This document shows, piece after piece, positions 1-8,123 of a DNA stretch of 20,491 nt. This DNA comes from Firm-04 sp045600205 (lineage in GTDB: Bacteria > Bacillota > Clostridia > Oscillospirales > Ruminococcaceae). Where the stretch lies: contig JAZRXM010000040.1 of NCBI GenBank assembly GCA_045600205.1, positions 1 to 20,491 of the forward strand, read 5' to 3'. The notes beneath the pieces are model-generated. The model searched no databases. It was not told where the DNA came from and saw only the letters and a list, made by a program, of their open reading frames with translations. Position numbers and translations under genes: made by a program. Within the stretch, counting starts at the first letter, position 1. Each line of letters starts with the position of its first letter.

Positions 1-109
<109 letters not shown>

Positions 110-113
110 CTTG

Positions 114-138
114 CAGCCAGAGATTTTTTCTCTGGCTG
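114..138 (+). other. Perfect 10-bp hairpin between 5S rRNA and tRNA
   Basis: CAGCCAGAGA (114-123) pairs with TCTCTGGCTG (129-138) around a TTTTT loop. The U run lies in the loop rather than after the stem, and TTCCTGTAT follows. It is therefore a weak terminator at best and may instead be a processing signal for the 5S precursor. Confidence 0.5.
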
Positions 139-151
139 TTCCTGTATATTG

Positions 152-225
152 GGGCCATTAGCTCAGTTGGTTAGAGCTCCCGGCTCATACCCGGTTGGTC
201 CTGGGTTCGAGTCCCCGATGGCCCA
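152..225 (+). tRNA. tRNA with CAT anticodon (tRNA-Met type), with imperfect stems
   Basis: The acceptor stem GGGCCAT (152-158) pairs perfectly with ATGGCCC (218-224), with discriminator A225. The D stem is GCTC (161-164)/GAGC (174-177). The anticodon loop CTCATAC places CAT at 186-188. The T loop TTCGAGT is at 206-212. CCA is not encoded. Two stem mismatches are visible: C179/T195 at the base of the anticodon stem (27-43) and T202/C216 in the T stem (50-64). A CAT anticodon could mean elongator Met or lysidine-modified Ile. The overall sequence resembles elongator tRNA-Met of Clostridia. The mismatches leave open that this copy is degenerate. Confidence 0.85.
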
Positions 226-230
226 TTACA

Positions 231-259
231 AACCCTGCGTTTTTACGCAGGGTTTTTTT
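231..259 (+). terminator. Rho-independent terminator after the rRNA/tRNA operon
   Basis: AACCCTGCGT (231-240) pairs with ACGCAGGGTT (245-254) around TTTT. A run of T continues to 259. Confidence 0.88.
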
Positions 260-272
260 ATTTTCTGACGTC

Positions 273-301
273 TTGCAATTCAATCGAAAGTATGTTATAC
301 T
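273..301 (+). promoter_or_regulatory. Sigma-A promoter for the MoxR/DUF58/transglutaminase operon
   Basis: The -35 is TTGCAA (273-278) and the -10 is TATACT (296-301), with a 17-nt spacer. TGT immediately before the -10 gives an extended -10. It lies about 50 nt upstream of the MoxR start and directly after the tRNA terminator. Confidence 0.85.
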
Positions 302-350
302 GATATCATGGGGTGCTTTATATTATATTCTTTTTACGGAGGATAGACCA

Positions 351-1325
351 TTGGAACATAATCAAAACAAGATGTCCGCAAAAGATGCAGCTTTGGCTGT
401 ACAGGATATTTTATGTGAGGTACGTAAGGTCGTGGTCGGCAAAGACCTCATTATTTTGAAGGTGCTACTTGCTATTTTGGCAAAGGGGCATGTGCTTTTG
501 GAAGATATGCCGGGCGTTGGAAAAACTACGCTGGCACTTGCTTTTGCCAAAACACTTGGTCTGGATTATCATAGATTACAGCTGACTCCGGACGTACTTC
601 CTACCGACATAACCGGATTTTCCATTTACGATAAAGAAAAAGGCTCTTTCGAATTCAAAAAGGGCATTGCATTCTGTAATTTATTGCTTGCAGACGAAAT
701 CAACCGAACTTCGTCGAAAACGCAGGCGGCACTGCTCGAAGTAATGGAGGAAAGCAGTGTTACCGTCGATGGTGTAACGTATCAGATGCCGATGCCTTAT
801 TGTGTGCTGGCGACACAGAATCCTGTCGGTTGTGTCGGTACGCAAATGCTTCCTGAATCTCAGCTTGACCGTTTTATGCTTCGTTTGCACATGGGTTATC
901 CCGATGTAGACAGCGAAATCCAGATCATGCAGGCGAGAAGTTCGGTCAACCCGCTTGATGAGGTCAAGCAGGTTGTTGATTCGGATGACATTCTCGCACT
1001 TCAAAATACTGTGGAACAGGTTCATGTCGAGGATTCGATTTATCATTATATCGCTAAACTGTCTGAGGCAACCCGTCAGCATGAGATGCTTCGGCTTGGC
1101 GTCAGTCCGCGTGGCTCTCTTGCATTGATTTCTGCTTCGAAAGCAGTTGCCGTTGTGCGTGGACGCGATTACGTTGTTCCTGAGGATATTTCTGTTGTCA
1201 TTCATGAGGTGTTTGCGCACCGTCTGATGCTCGGCTCGCGTGCGAGAATGGCAGGTCTTTCCGCAGAGGATGTGTTGGATGAGATTATCGAATCTGTTCG
1301 TGTTCCTTCCTTGACAAAGGCGTGA
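351..1325 (+). CDS. MoxR-family AAA+ ATPase
   Basis: A 324-residue cytoplasmic AAA+ ATPase of the MoxR subfamily. These proteins typically act as chaperones for partner proteins encoded beside them, often DUF58 and transglutaminase-like membrane proteins as here. Walker A is PGVGKTT (residues 54-60), Walker B is LLLADEIN (111-118), sensor 1 is ATQNP (154-158), and an SQLDRF arginine-finger segment lies at 170-175. Length and motif order are normal for the family. The start chosen is TTG 351 because GGAGGA (338-343) sits 7 nt upstream. The first in-frame ATG (372) is too far from any ribosome-binding site, and upstream in-frame codons run into the tRNA and terminator. The next gene starts 3 nt after the stop codon, so translation is probably coupled. 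Family assignment is firm; the substrate is unknown. Confidence 0.95.
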   Translation: MEHNQNKMSAKDAALAVQDILCEVRKVVVGKDLIILKVLLAILAKGHVLLEDMPGVGKTTLALAFAKTLGLDYHRLQLTPDVLPTDITGFSIYDKEKGSFEFKKGIAFCNLLLADEINRTSSKTQAALLEVMEESSVTVDGVTYQMPMPYCVLATQNPVGCVGTQMLPESQLDRFMLRLHMGYPDVDSEIQIMQARSSVNPLDEVKQVVDSDDILALQNTVEQVHVEDSIYHYIAKLSEATRQHEMLRLGVSPRGSLALISASKAVAVVRGRDYVVPEDISVVIHEVFAHRLMLGSRARMAGLSAEDVLDEIIESVRVPSLTKA

Positions 1326-1328
1326 AAT

Positions 1329-2549
1329 ATGACGCTTTCTGTGATAATTTACATCATTTTGATGGTCATTCTCTGGATGTTCTGGATTTTATACCGTGGC
1401 GTGCTTTCCCTGCAATTACTGATTATGGGATTCATTGTACCTGTGGTGCTGTTTGGCATTTTGTTGATTCAAAAATATCTGATTCGCGTGAAAATCAAAC
1501 GGAATGTATCAGAGGTAGTCAAGGGAGAGCCATTTCAGTGGGTGGTATTGATTCAGAATCCCGTGCCGTTTCCGGTAGTCAATGCAGTTTTGCAGTTTGA
1601 ATATCAGAACAGCTTGGAACGGCTCCCGCAAAAAATGACCATTCGTGTGCCGCTGTATGCCTGTAATATGCAGCGGATATTACTGGATTTTCATGCGCTG
1701 ACCAGCGGTGTGATGGAATTGAAACTGGTATCCATGCGCATTTATGACCCGCTGCGTCTGTTTTCCCTGAGGATCCGTCATCAGGTTTCAGATCAGATTC
1801 TGATCATGCCGGATTGTGCAGAGGAGCAGATCGAAACATGGGAACCCACTGAGGAAGCAGCAGAGGATGCTACCGAGTATTCGAACACAAAGCCCGGTGA
1901 TGACCCCTCTGAGGTGTTTGAAATACATGAATATCACGAAGGCGATGCGGTTTCTCGCATTCACTGGAAGCTCAGTTCCAAGCTGGACGAGCTGATGGTG
2001 AAGGAATATAGTCTTCCGATTCATGCAGATACGATGATTTTGCCTGATTATCGGCTGCTTGCGATGCTCGCAAACGGTGCGGCACGTATGGACATGGTGC
2101 TTTGTTTGACCTATGCCATTTCCAACCGTTTTCGGAATGAAGGCAGAACGCACAGCATTATCTGGTATCAGCAAAAGTCAGGCATTTATTCGGTTTGTCC
2201 GCTAGACGAGCCGGAAGATACCGAGTTGCTCATTCGTCAGATGCTGCAATCACAACCAAGTCAGCAGCCGCTTTCCGCAGCTTTGGATGCATTGGATTCG
2301 GATATTCATTGCACCCAGCTGATTTTACTGCTGCCCAAACTGACGGAGGATAATCTCAAGCTTTTGCCCGCTTTTGCGGAGCATAGGCAGCTTACGGTTT
2401 TCTATATGTTGGCAGATGGCGAGGAGCCGCCGCAGCATGATGCCGCAGGATACGAACTCATCGGGATTCGTATTGCAAAGACAGAACTCAAACAGGCGAA
2501 TGTCGCGCTGGAGAAAGGAGATGATCTGCTTTGCGTCGAACCCGATTGA
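1329..2549 (+). CDS. DUF58 domain-containing membrane protein
   Basis: 406 residues. Two hydrophobic segments lie at the N-terminus (about residues 2-22 and 26-48), followed by a soluble region. The DUF58 signature is at about residues 190-230: GDDPSEVFEIHEYHEGD, then IHWKLSSKLDELMVKEY. DUF58 proteins of this layout are membrane-anchored, often carry a von Willebrand A-like fold, and are encoded between a MoxR ATPase and a transglutaminase-like protein, exactly as here. The biochemical role is not established; a part in cell-envelope assembly or surface-complex maturation is usually inferred. The ATG at 1329 follows the MoxR stop directly, and the 3' end overlaps the next gene by 19 nt. Confidence in the family is high; function is open. 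Confidence 0.92.
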   Translation: MTLSVIIYIILMVILWMFWILYRGVLSLQLLIMGFIVPVVLFGILLIQKYLIRVKIKRNVSEVVKGEPFQWVVLIQNPVPFPVVNAVLQFEYQNSLERLPQKMTIRVPLYACNMQRILLDFHALTSGVMELKLVSMRIYDPLRLFSLRIRHQVSDQILIMPDCAEEQIETWEPTEEAAEDATEYSNTKPGDDPSEVFEIHEYHEGDAVSRIHWKLSSKLDELMVKEYSLPIHADTMILPDYRLLAMLANGAARMDMVLCLTYAISNRFRNEGRTHSIIWYQQKSGIYSVCPLDEPEDTELLIRQMLQSQPSQQPLSAALDALDSDIHCTQLILLLPKLTEDNLKLLPAFAEHRQLTVFYMLADGEEPPQHDAAGYELIGIRIAKTELKQANVALEKGDDLLCVEPD

Positions 2550-5083
2550 AGAATATGCGTGCAGCTTCGCGCTCTGAGGCGATCTGTCTGCATGATAACA
2601 TCTCCATGTGCGTGCGCTATAATAGATTCATGCCGAGATTGCTGATTCGTATTGCGACTGCTTTGCTTGGTATCATATGTGCGGTCCTATGCGTACAGGG
2701 ATTTTATCATTTCACTGTGAATCTGAAGCAGGTGCTGGAATTTGTTACAATCACGACGGTTATTGTCGGCTGCGTCTACCGCCTGCCGAAAAAAAAGCGT
2801 TGGGCGATTGTTGCGCTGCTGCTTGGCTTTGAATTATTCGTGTACGGCTATTGGCAGGAAGCTCTGGCGGGCTATCGTTCTGTTTATCGGACAATTACTT
2901 CGCAGATCCGACATACGCCGCGCATTGTGGATTCCCTGACTTCTACGGAATTCTGGAGTGAACAGACCTGCACCACATTTTTCATTTGTTCCATTCTGTT
3001 TATTATTGTGATCTGTCTGACGTATTTTGTGGTTGCCCGTCCGAATTTCATCATGGCGTTTATTCTGACATTTCCGTTGCTCGAATCGGGTTTGTTTTTC
3101 GGTTATGAAACAAATTCTCTGGCGGTATTCGGTCTGGTGGCATTCTGGATTGCTGTTTTGGTCATTCATTTCTCGCAGAGCAAGATTTCACACAAGCGTG
3201 ATACCGAGAAAAAATCGAAACGCGGGCTGTATTTCGTACAAATAAGTGGGCGGCATTCCGTTGCGGAATCAGCGGTAATCCTTATGCTGGCGTTTTTGAT
3301 GTTGGGCAGCCTGCTTGTGATTCGCGCAACCGGAAACTATCAGCGCAGCGAGAAAATTGACAGACAGCGGTTTGAATTGCAGTCCACACTTGACAGCATG
3401 AGTTTCAATCAGCTTTCAGAGCTGATTTCTCGAATTCCGCTGCCGTTTGAAGCGAATCTGCTGGTAGATGAGGTTGAACTTTCGAGTCAGGGACATGTGG
3501 AATTTCATGGCGGTGATATTCTGAAGATCCAATTCCCGGGTCTGATGGATTACAGAAATTATTATTTCAAGGGACTTGCACGCGGGCAATATACAGGCAA
3601 GGGTTGGACAAAGCTGAAACAACCTTACCACGATGCAAAAAACCTGCTGAATGATCTTGTCGATCAAAAGAAATATCCGCCAACACTGGATCTATATTCA
3701 CAAGTTGATTCTCAAGATGAGCTGAAATCCCTGCAAATTGAGGCAGTCCACTCAGAGCAGGTGAATTATATCCCTTACGAGGCAGTGGTTGCCAATCAAT
3801 CGCTTCAAAAGGTCGTTTATGATACGGAGATCCGTTATCCGAGCCAGAAGAAGTACGAGGTTCAGATCGCGCCGAATACGGAGGTTGATTTGGATTACGT
3901 TCCATTCGGATATAATAGTATGCGATCACCGGATTCAACCCTTCACGCATACGAGGACTTTGTCGCGGAAGCGTATTGCGAAAAGCCTACTGAATTAAGT
4001 GACCAGCTGATGGAAGAATTTGAAGCGTACTATCAGGGAAGCCGGACAAATGACATTTTCAGTTCTGTTTTGCAACCTGATACTTACGGTTCCATTCTGG
4101 AAACCATCAAATATTTCATCTGGGAGAGGGCAAGCTATACGCTGTCACCGGGCAATACACCGACAGATAAGGACTTTGTGACGTATTTCCTAGAGGAAAA
4201 TCATCTGGGTTACTGTGCACATTATGCATCAGCGGGCGTACTGCTTTGCCGAGCGATGGGCATTCCTGCAAGATACTGTCAGGGTTATGTGGTCAGCGAG
4301 ACGGATTACGCAGCTGCCTGTAGTGTGGTGAATTCAGCGCAGACCGAAGTGACGGTAAATGTGCATGATTATCGTGCGCATGCATGGGCAGAAATTTTCA
4401 TTCCGTTGATTGGTTGGGTGCCGTATGAATTTACGGAAGATGTACAAACCATGTGGAATACTGTGGGGATGCCTGTTGCGCCAACGCCGGAAGTCACAAC
4501 TGCTGTGACGACATCTATCACGAAACAGACAACCACAACGATCATGAAAACCACATTGTCAAGCACAGTTTCGACTGCTTCCACCACACACACAGTTGCT
4601 GTGATCGGAAATGAAAACAGCGAGCACAAGTCGTTGTTGACAAAGGCACAGAAAACGGTTCTGTTGACAGTAATCGTTGTACTGTTGCTGGTTGCCCTTG
4701 GAATCATGTTGTGGAGGCAAAAACACGCCCAGACTGTGGCTGGACGGAAACACAAAATGCGCGCCAAAGACCCGAATGCGGCAGCAACAGCGTCATATTC
4801 GTTTATTGTAAAGCTGTTGGCGATGGAGGGCGTGAAGCAAGGCAATCTTTCGCATGAGAAATTTGTCATGTTGGCGCAGACAAAGTGTAAGCTGCTGCCT
4901 GAAGGCGGAATGGCGGAAGTCGTTGCGATTCAGGAGGCTGTTGTGTTCAGCGGTACGGAAATTACGCGCGAGGACGCAGACAGAGTGTATGAAATTGCGC
5001 AAAATCTGGCAAAATCAATCTATGATAATGCAGATGCCAAGCGAAAATTCAAGCTGCGGTGGTTCCGTCATATTGTCGAATGA
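2531..5083 (+). CDS. Membrane transglutaminase-like protein (TgpA/DUF4129 type)
   Basis: 850 residues. Several N-terminal membrane segments (about residues 35-60, 66-84, 91-107, then about 145-220 and 255-275) precede a large extracellular region. The transglutaminase-like core has Cys562 in GYCAHYASAGVLLCRAMGIP, His617 in RAHAWAEIF, and the third position as Glu633 in WVPYEFTED, where Asp is usual. A Thr-rich linker (about 655-690) leads to one more membrane segment (about 710-732) and a cytoplasmic tail resembling DUF4129. This is the third partner of the MoxR-DUF58 cluster and may act as a protease or crosslinker on envelope proteins. The start is uncertain: TTG 2531 has AAGGAG (2515-2520) 10 nt upstream and overlaps the DUF58 gene. 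ATG 2555 and ATG 2630 lack a good ribosome-binding site, but 2630 begins right at the first membrane segment. Confidence 0.88.
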   Translation: MRRTRLKNMRAASRSEAICLHDNISMCVRYNRFMPRLLIRIATALLGIICAVLCVQGFYHFTVNLKQVLEFVTITTVIVGCVYRLPKKKRWAIVALLLGFELFVYGYWQEALAGYRSVYRTITSQIRHTPRIVDSLTSTEFWSEQTCTTFFICSILFIIVICLTYFVVARPNFIMAFILTFPLLESGLFFGYETNSLAVFGLVAFWIAVLVIHFSQSKISHKRDTEKKSKRGLYFVQISGRHSVAESAVILMLAFLMLGSLLVIRATGNYQRSEKIDRQRFELQSTLDSMSFNQLSELISRIPLPFEANLLVDEVELSSQGHVEFHGGDILKIQFPGLMDYRNYYFKGLARGQYTGKGWTKLKQPYHDAKNLLNDLVDQKKYPPTLDLYSQVDSQDELKSLQIEAVHSEQVNYIPYEAVVANQSLQKVVYDTEIRYPSQKKYEVQIAPNTEVDLDYVPFGYNSMRSPDSTLHAYEDFVAEAYCEKPTELSDQLMEEFEAYYQGSRTNDIFSSVLQPDTYGSILETIKYFIWERASYTLSPGNTPTDKDFVTYFLEENHLGYCAHYASAGVLLCRAMGIPARYCQGYVVSETDYAAACSVVNSAQTEVTVNVHDYRAHAWAEIFIPLIGWVPYEFTEDVQTMWNTVGMPVAPTPEVTTAVTTSITKQTTTTIMKTTLSSTVSTASTTHTVAVIGNENSEHKSLLTKAQKTVLLTVIVVLLLVALGIMLWRQKHAQTVAGRKHKMRAKDPNAAATASYSFIVKLLAMEGVKQGNLSHEKFVMLAQTKCKLLPEGGMAEVVAIQEAVVFSGTEITREDADRVYEIAQNLAKSIYDNADAKRKFKLRWFRHIVE

Positions 5084-5091
5084 ATCAAAAG

Positions 5092-5121
5092 ACCGAAGTT
5101 CCTTTGGGGACTTCGGTTTTT
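5092..5121 (+). terminator. Rho-independent terminator of the MoxR operon
   Basis: ACCGAAGTTCC (5092-5102) pairs with GGGACTTCGGT (5107-5117), with one T-G pair and loop TTTG, followed by TTTT. It starts 8 nt after the stop codon of the transglutaminase gene. Confidence 0.9.
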
Positions 5122-5189
5122 GCTTTTGTCAAAAGTGTAAAAAATGCGCTATGCGATTTGTATAATCTTCCCAAAACGCGCCGGATATC

Positions 5190-5218
5190 TTGCATTTCAT
5201 GCGTTTTTTTGGTATACT
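5190..5218 (+). promoter_or_regulatory. Sigma-A promoter for the peptidase operon
   Basis: -35 TTGCAT (5190-5195), 17-nt spacer, -10 TATACT (5213-5218). It lies about 45 nt before the GTG start of the first M42 gene. Confidence 0.85.
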
Positions 5219-5262
5219 AATCTAGTATAACTATGATTATGTTTTTGAGGAGGCGCATCCCC

Positions 5263-6291
5263 GTGAATACGTTGGAACTGGTAACGAAACTTGCGAATTT
5301 ACGCGGCGTTTCGGGCAGGGAACAGTCAGTTGCACAGGTAGTCTGTGCGTTGCTGAAACCCTATGCTTCCGATGCTGTCTGCCATGACGGTTCGGTTATC
5401 GGTCATCTTGGTGGACAGAAAAATCCTGAAAAGCCGACACTTTTGCTTTGCGCCCATCTGGATCAGGTCGGATTTCTTGTGACGGATATCACGGAGGACG
5501 GTTTTTTGCGCATCGGCAATGTCGGCGGGATTGACCGCAGGCTGTTGCTGGGTCAGAGTGTGACAATCATGGGAAAAGAGCCGTATTTTGGCGTAATTTC
5601 GATTCTTCCGCCGCATTTGCTGCAAGGTGAGCAGGCAGTGCCGGATATGGGGAAATTATGCGTGGATACGGGATTTTCTTCCGCGGACGCGCTCAAAGGA
5701 AAAATTCGCAGAGGCGATGCGGTATATTTTCATACTGTATGCAAGCCGCTGTTGAACGATTTGGTCACGGGTTCTGCACTGGATGACCGCTGTGGCGTGG
5801 CATCCTTGATTTTGACGGCTGAAAAACTCGCAAATGCAGGCGATTTGCCGTGCAATGTTGCATTTTTGTGCAGCGCACAGGAGGAACGCGGCGGCAAGGG
5901 CGCAATCACCATTGCGCGGCTTGAGCAGGCAGATTACGCGATTGCAGTGGATGTGACATTTGCGACATCTGAAAATGATGCAGGTACGTCTTGTTTCACA
6001 CTTGGCGGTGGACCTGCGATTGGTATTTCGGCGGTGTTGGATGTTGATTTTTCCAATGCTCTGACGGCAACTGCTGAAAAGGCAAAAATTCCGTATCAGC
6101 TTGAAATTATGCCGGAGGATACCGGAACGGACGCAGATAGTCTGGCACTTGCGACGAATGGCGGTGCCAAGGCAGCAACCGTTTCCATACCGCAGCGAAA
6201 TATGCACACGCCTGTCGAGATCATCTCGCTGCGTGATGTGGAGCAAACCGCCGTGCTTTTGGCGGCATATGCAAAGGAGTGCGGACGATGA
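5263..6291 (+). CDS. M42-family metallopeptidase (first of a tandem pair)
   Basis: 342 residues, normal for the M42 glutamyl/leucyl aminopeptidase-like family: cytoplasmic, two-metal enzymes that trim peptides from the N-terminus. Expected metal and catalytic positions are visible: His65/Asp67 in CAHLDQVG, bridging Asp174 in SALDDRCG, Glu207/Glu208 in AQEERGGKGA, Asp230, and His315 in RNMHTPVEI. The residue after Asp67 is usually Glu-containing (AHxDE) but is Gln here. GTG 5263 is chosen because GAGGAGG (5247-5253) lies 9 nt upstream; an in-frame ATG at 5233 precedes this site and lacks one. The stop overlaps the next gene's ATG (ATGA at 6288-6291), so the paralogues are translationally coupled and may form mixed assemblies. 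Exact substrate specificity cannot be read. Confidence 0.9.
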   Translation: MNTLELVTKLANLRGVSGREQSVAQVVCALLKPYASDAVCHDGSVIGHLGGQKNPEKPTLLLCAHLDQVGFLVTDITEDGFLRIGNVGGIDRRLLLGQSVTIMGKEPYFGVISILPPHLLQGEQAVPDMGKLCVDTGFSSADALKGKIRRGDAVYFHTVCKPLLNDLVTGSALDDRCGVASLILTAEKLANAGDLPCNVAFLCSAQEERGGKGAITIARLEQADYAIAVDVTFATSENDAGTSCFTLGGGPAIGISAVLDVDFSNALTATAEKAKIPYQLEIMPEDTGTDADSLALATNGGAKAATVSIPQRNMHTPVEIISLRDVEQTAVLLAAYAKECGR

Positions 6292-7331
6292 AACGGGAGG
6301 ATTTGCTGCGTTTTTGCGGATTGCGTGGAACATCCGGCAGAGAACACGCAGTACGCGATGCGATTTTGGACGAAATTGCGTCACTTGGGCTTCAGGCGCA
6401 GGTGGACGCGATGGGGAATGTTCTCGTGCACAAAGAGGGCAGAGTGCGACCGGTCAGAAAACTGATGCTTTCGGCGCACATGGATGAAGTCGCACTCATG
6501 GTTACAGCGATTTCTGACGATGGTACGTTGAAATTCGATATGGTTGGCGGCATTTCCGCGTCTGCTGTAATTGGCAGACAGGTTTCTGTCGGCAAGCAGG
6601 GAATCCTTGGTGTCATCGGTGCGAAGCCTGTGCATCATTTGTCAGCTGATGCGAAGAAAACACCACCGAAAATGTCGGAACTTGCTGTGGATATCGGTGC
6701 TTCTTCCAAAGCAGAGGCACAGCAGTATGTCCAATTGGGCGATATCATCTATTTCGACACATCTGCGCAAATTTTCGGAGATGGATGTATCGCGGAAAAG
6801 GCAATTGACGACCGCTTCGGCTGTGTGTTGCTGCTGGATTTGTTGAAACAGGATCTGCCGTATGATACAGAGTTTGCATTTGTGGTGCAGGAGGAGGTCG
6901 GACTGCGCGGTGCCGGTGTTGCGGCAAGAACGATATCACCTGATGTTGCGTTGATTTTCGAAGCTACCACAGCGGCAGATGTGCCTGATAGTATTGGCGC
7001 GGACAAGGTTTGCAGATTGGGTGAAGGCGCGGTGATCTCATTCATCGACGGCAGAACCGTATATGACGCGCAGCTTTATGATTTGGCAGTGAAAACCGCA
7101 GAAGATGCGGGGATTTCATGGCAGACGAAAACGAAAATCGCAGGCGGAAATGATGCAGGCAGCATTCAGAATGCTGGGAGCGGTGTCAAAGTGCTGGCTG
7201 TCAGTGTGCCGTGCAGATACCTGCATTCGCCTGTATGTGTGATTCGGGAAAGTGATGCAGATGCTTGTGAAAAGCTCGCATATGCGCTGATTCCCGCAAT
7301 TCAGGAAATGGGAGCTACTGATGATTTCTGA
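6288..7331 (+). CDS. M42-family metallopeptidase (second of a tandem pair)
   Basis: 347 residues, paralogue of the upstream gene with the same domain layout. Metal and catalytic positions: His64/Asp66 in SAHMDEVAL (canonical AHxDE), Asp174 in KAIDDRFGC, Glu202/Glu203 in QEEVGLRGA, Glu225 in IFEAT, His313 in YLHSPV. The start is ATG 6288, which overlaps the previous stop; AAGGAG (6274-6279) is 8 nt upstream. An in-frame GTG at 6279 lies inside that ribosome-binding site and is rejected. The 3' end overlaps the next gene by 11 nt. The pair probably acts in peptide turnover. The differing motifs suggest the two copies are not redundant; this is an inference. Confidence 0.92.
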   Translation: MKREDLLRFCGLRGTSGREHAVRDAILDEIASLGLQAQVDAMGNVLVHKEGRVRPVRKLMLSAHMDEVALMVTAISDDGTLKFDMVGGISASAVIGRQVSVGKQGILGVIGAKPVHHLSADAKKTPPKMSELAVDIGASSKAEAQQYVQLGDIIYFDTSAQIFGDGCIAEKAIDDRFGCVLLLDLLKQDLPYDTEFAFVVQEEVGLRGAGVAARTISPDVALIFEATTAADVPDSIGADKVCRLGEGAVISFIDGRTVYDAQLYDLAVKTAEDAGISWQTKTKIAGGNDAGSIQNAGSGVKVLAVSVPCRYLHSPVCVIRESDADACEKLAYALIPAIQEMGATDDF

Positions 7332-8118
7332 GATCACGTCCGAAAAGGACATTGACAAGGCGTTTCTTGCGCCCTGCCACTACGGCAGAAAAATGCTTTC
7401 CTGTTTGAAAGGTTACGGTATCCGATACCAGTTTTGCCGCTTTTTTCAATTAAAGGAAGCGGGGAAAACTGCTTATCTGATGTTGCAAAACAGTACATTG
7501 CTAATCAGCTCACAGGATGATTTTTCCGGATGTGAGGCGGCACACGAGGAACTTTCGCTGTTTATTGCGATGCATGCGCCGTTTCGGGTTGAGGGTGCGC
7601 AATCCTTGTTGCTGCATCTGCGCATGGACGGCTATCAAACGTTGAAACGGTCGATTTTTGGCTTGAAACCGCGCCATGTTTCGCCTGTGTTTGACTATTC
7701 GCAAATTGATATCGTCCCCGCACTTGATGATGTCTACCAGATTCTAAGTGAAGGCTTTCCGAATCTGATTGCCTATGACCTCTGGCTGACGGATACATCC
7801 CATATGGTGCGGCATGGGCTGCGTCATTGTTTTACGTATTTTGGCGTGACCGCTGCCACTGCGGTATATGATATCGACAATCATGTGTTGGTGGGGCAGG
7901 TTGCGACCAAAACTGCTGCCCGTGGAAAGGGCTATGCGCGGGATTTCCTGCATTGGCTTGCAGGTGACCTGATTCGTCAGGGAAAAGATGCAATTCTCTA
8001 CGCGCTGGATATTCGTGCAAGTTTTTATCAGGAAATCGGATTTCCGCTGCTTGCGACGGAACAGGTATGGGAACGTATGGATGCGGAAACTCACGCAAAA
8101 CAGAAGGAGGCACTCTGA
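7321..8118 (+). CDS. GNAT-family N-acetyltransferase
   Basis: 265 residues. The C-terminal half has the GNAT acetyl-CoA signature: strand VLVGQVATKTAARGKGYA (about 189-206) with the pyrophosphate-binding loop R201-G-K-G-Y-A, then a helix. The ending ALDIRASFYQEIGFP (228-242) is the usual motif B region. The N-terminal 120 residues are more divergent and may form a second, degenerate GNAT-like fold. ATG 7321 overlaps the upstream stop, with GGGAG (7310-7314) 6 nt before it. The acceptor substrate is unknown. Co-transcription with two peptidases and a sulfur-amino-acid enzyme hints at peptide or amino-acid metabolism but does not prove it. Confidence 0.88.
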   Translation: MISEITSEKDIDKAFLAPCHYGRKMLSCLKGYGIRYQFCRFFQLKEAGKTAYLMLQNSTLLISSQDDFSGCEAAHEELSLFIAMHAPFRVEGAQSLLLHLRMDGYQTLKRSIFGLKPRHVSPVFDYSQIDIVPALDDVYQILSEGFPNLIAYDLWLTDTSHMVRHGLRHCFTYFGVTAATAVYDIDNHVLVGQVATKTAARGKGYARDFLHWLAGDLIRQGKDAILYALDIRASFYQEIGFPLLATEQVWERMDAETHAKQKEAL

Positions 8119-8123
8119 TTTCC

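Noticed and set aside
681..1220. Long minus-strand open frame (179 aa) inside the MoxR gene
   Set aside because: Shadow of a well-supported AAA+ gene; composition rich in Arg, His and Cys is typical of an antisense frame.
5161..5166. TATAAT hexamer upstream of the first M42 gene
   Set aside because: No -35 element at a workable distance; the TTGCAT/TATACT pair at 5190-5218 is a much better promoter.
5656..6384. Minus-strand frame of 242 aa opposite the first M42 peptidase
   Set aside because: Antisense shadow of a gene with all family motifs; no domain recognised.
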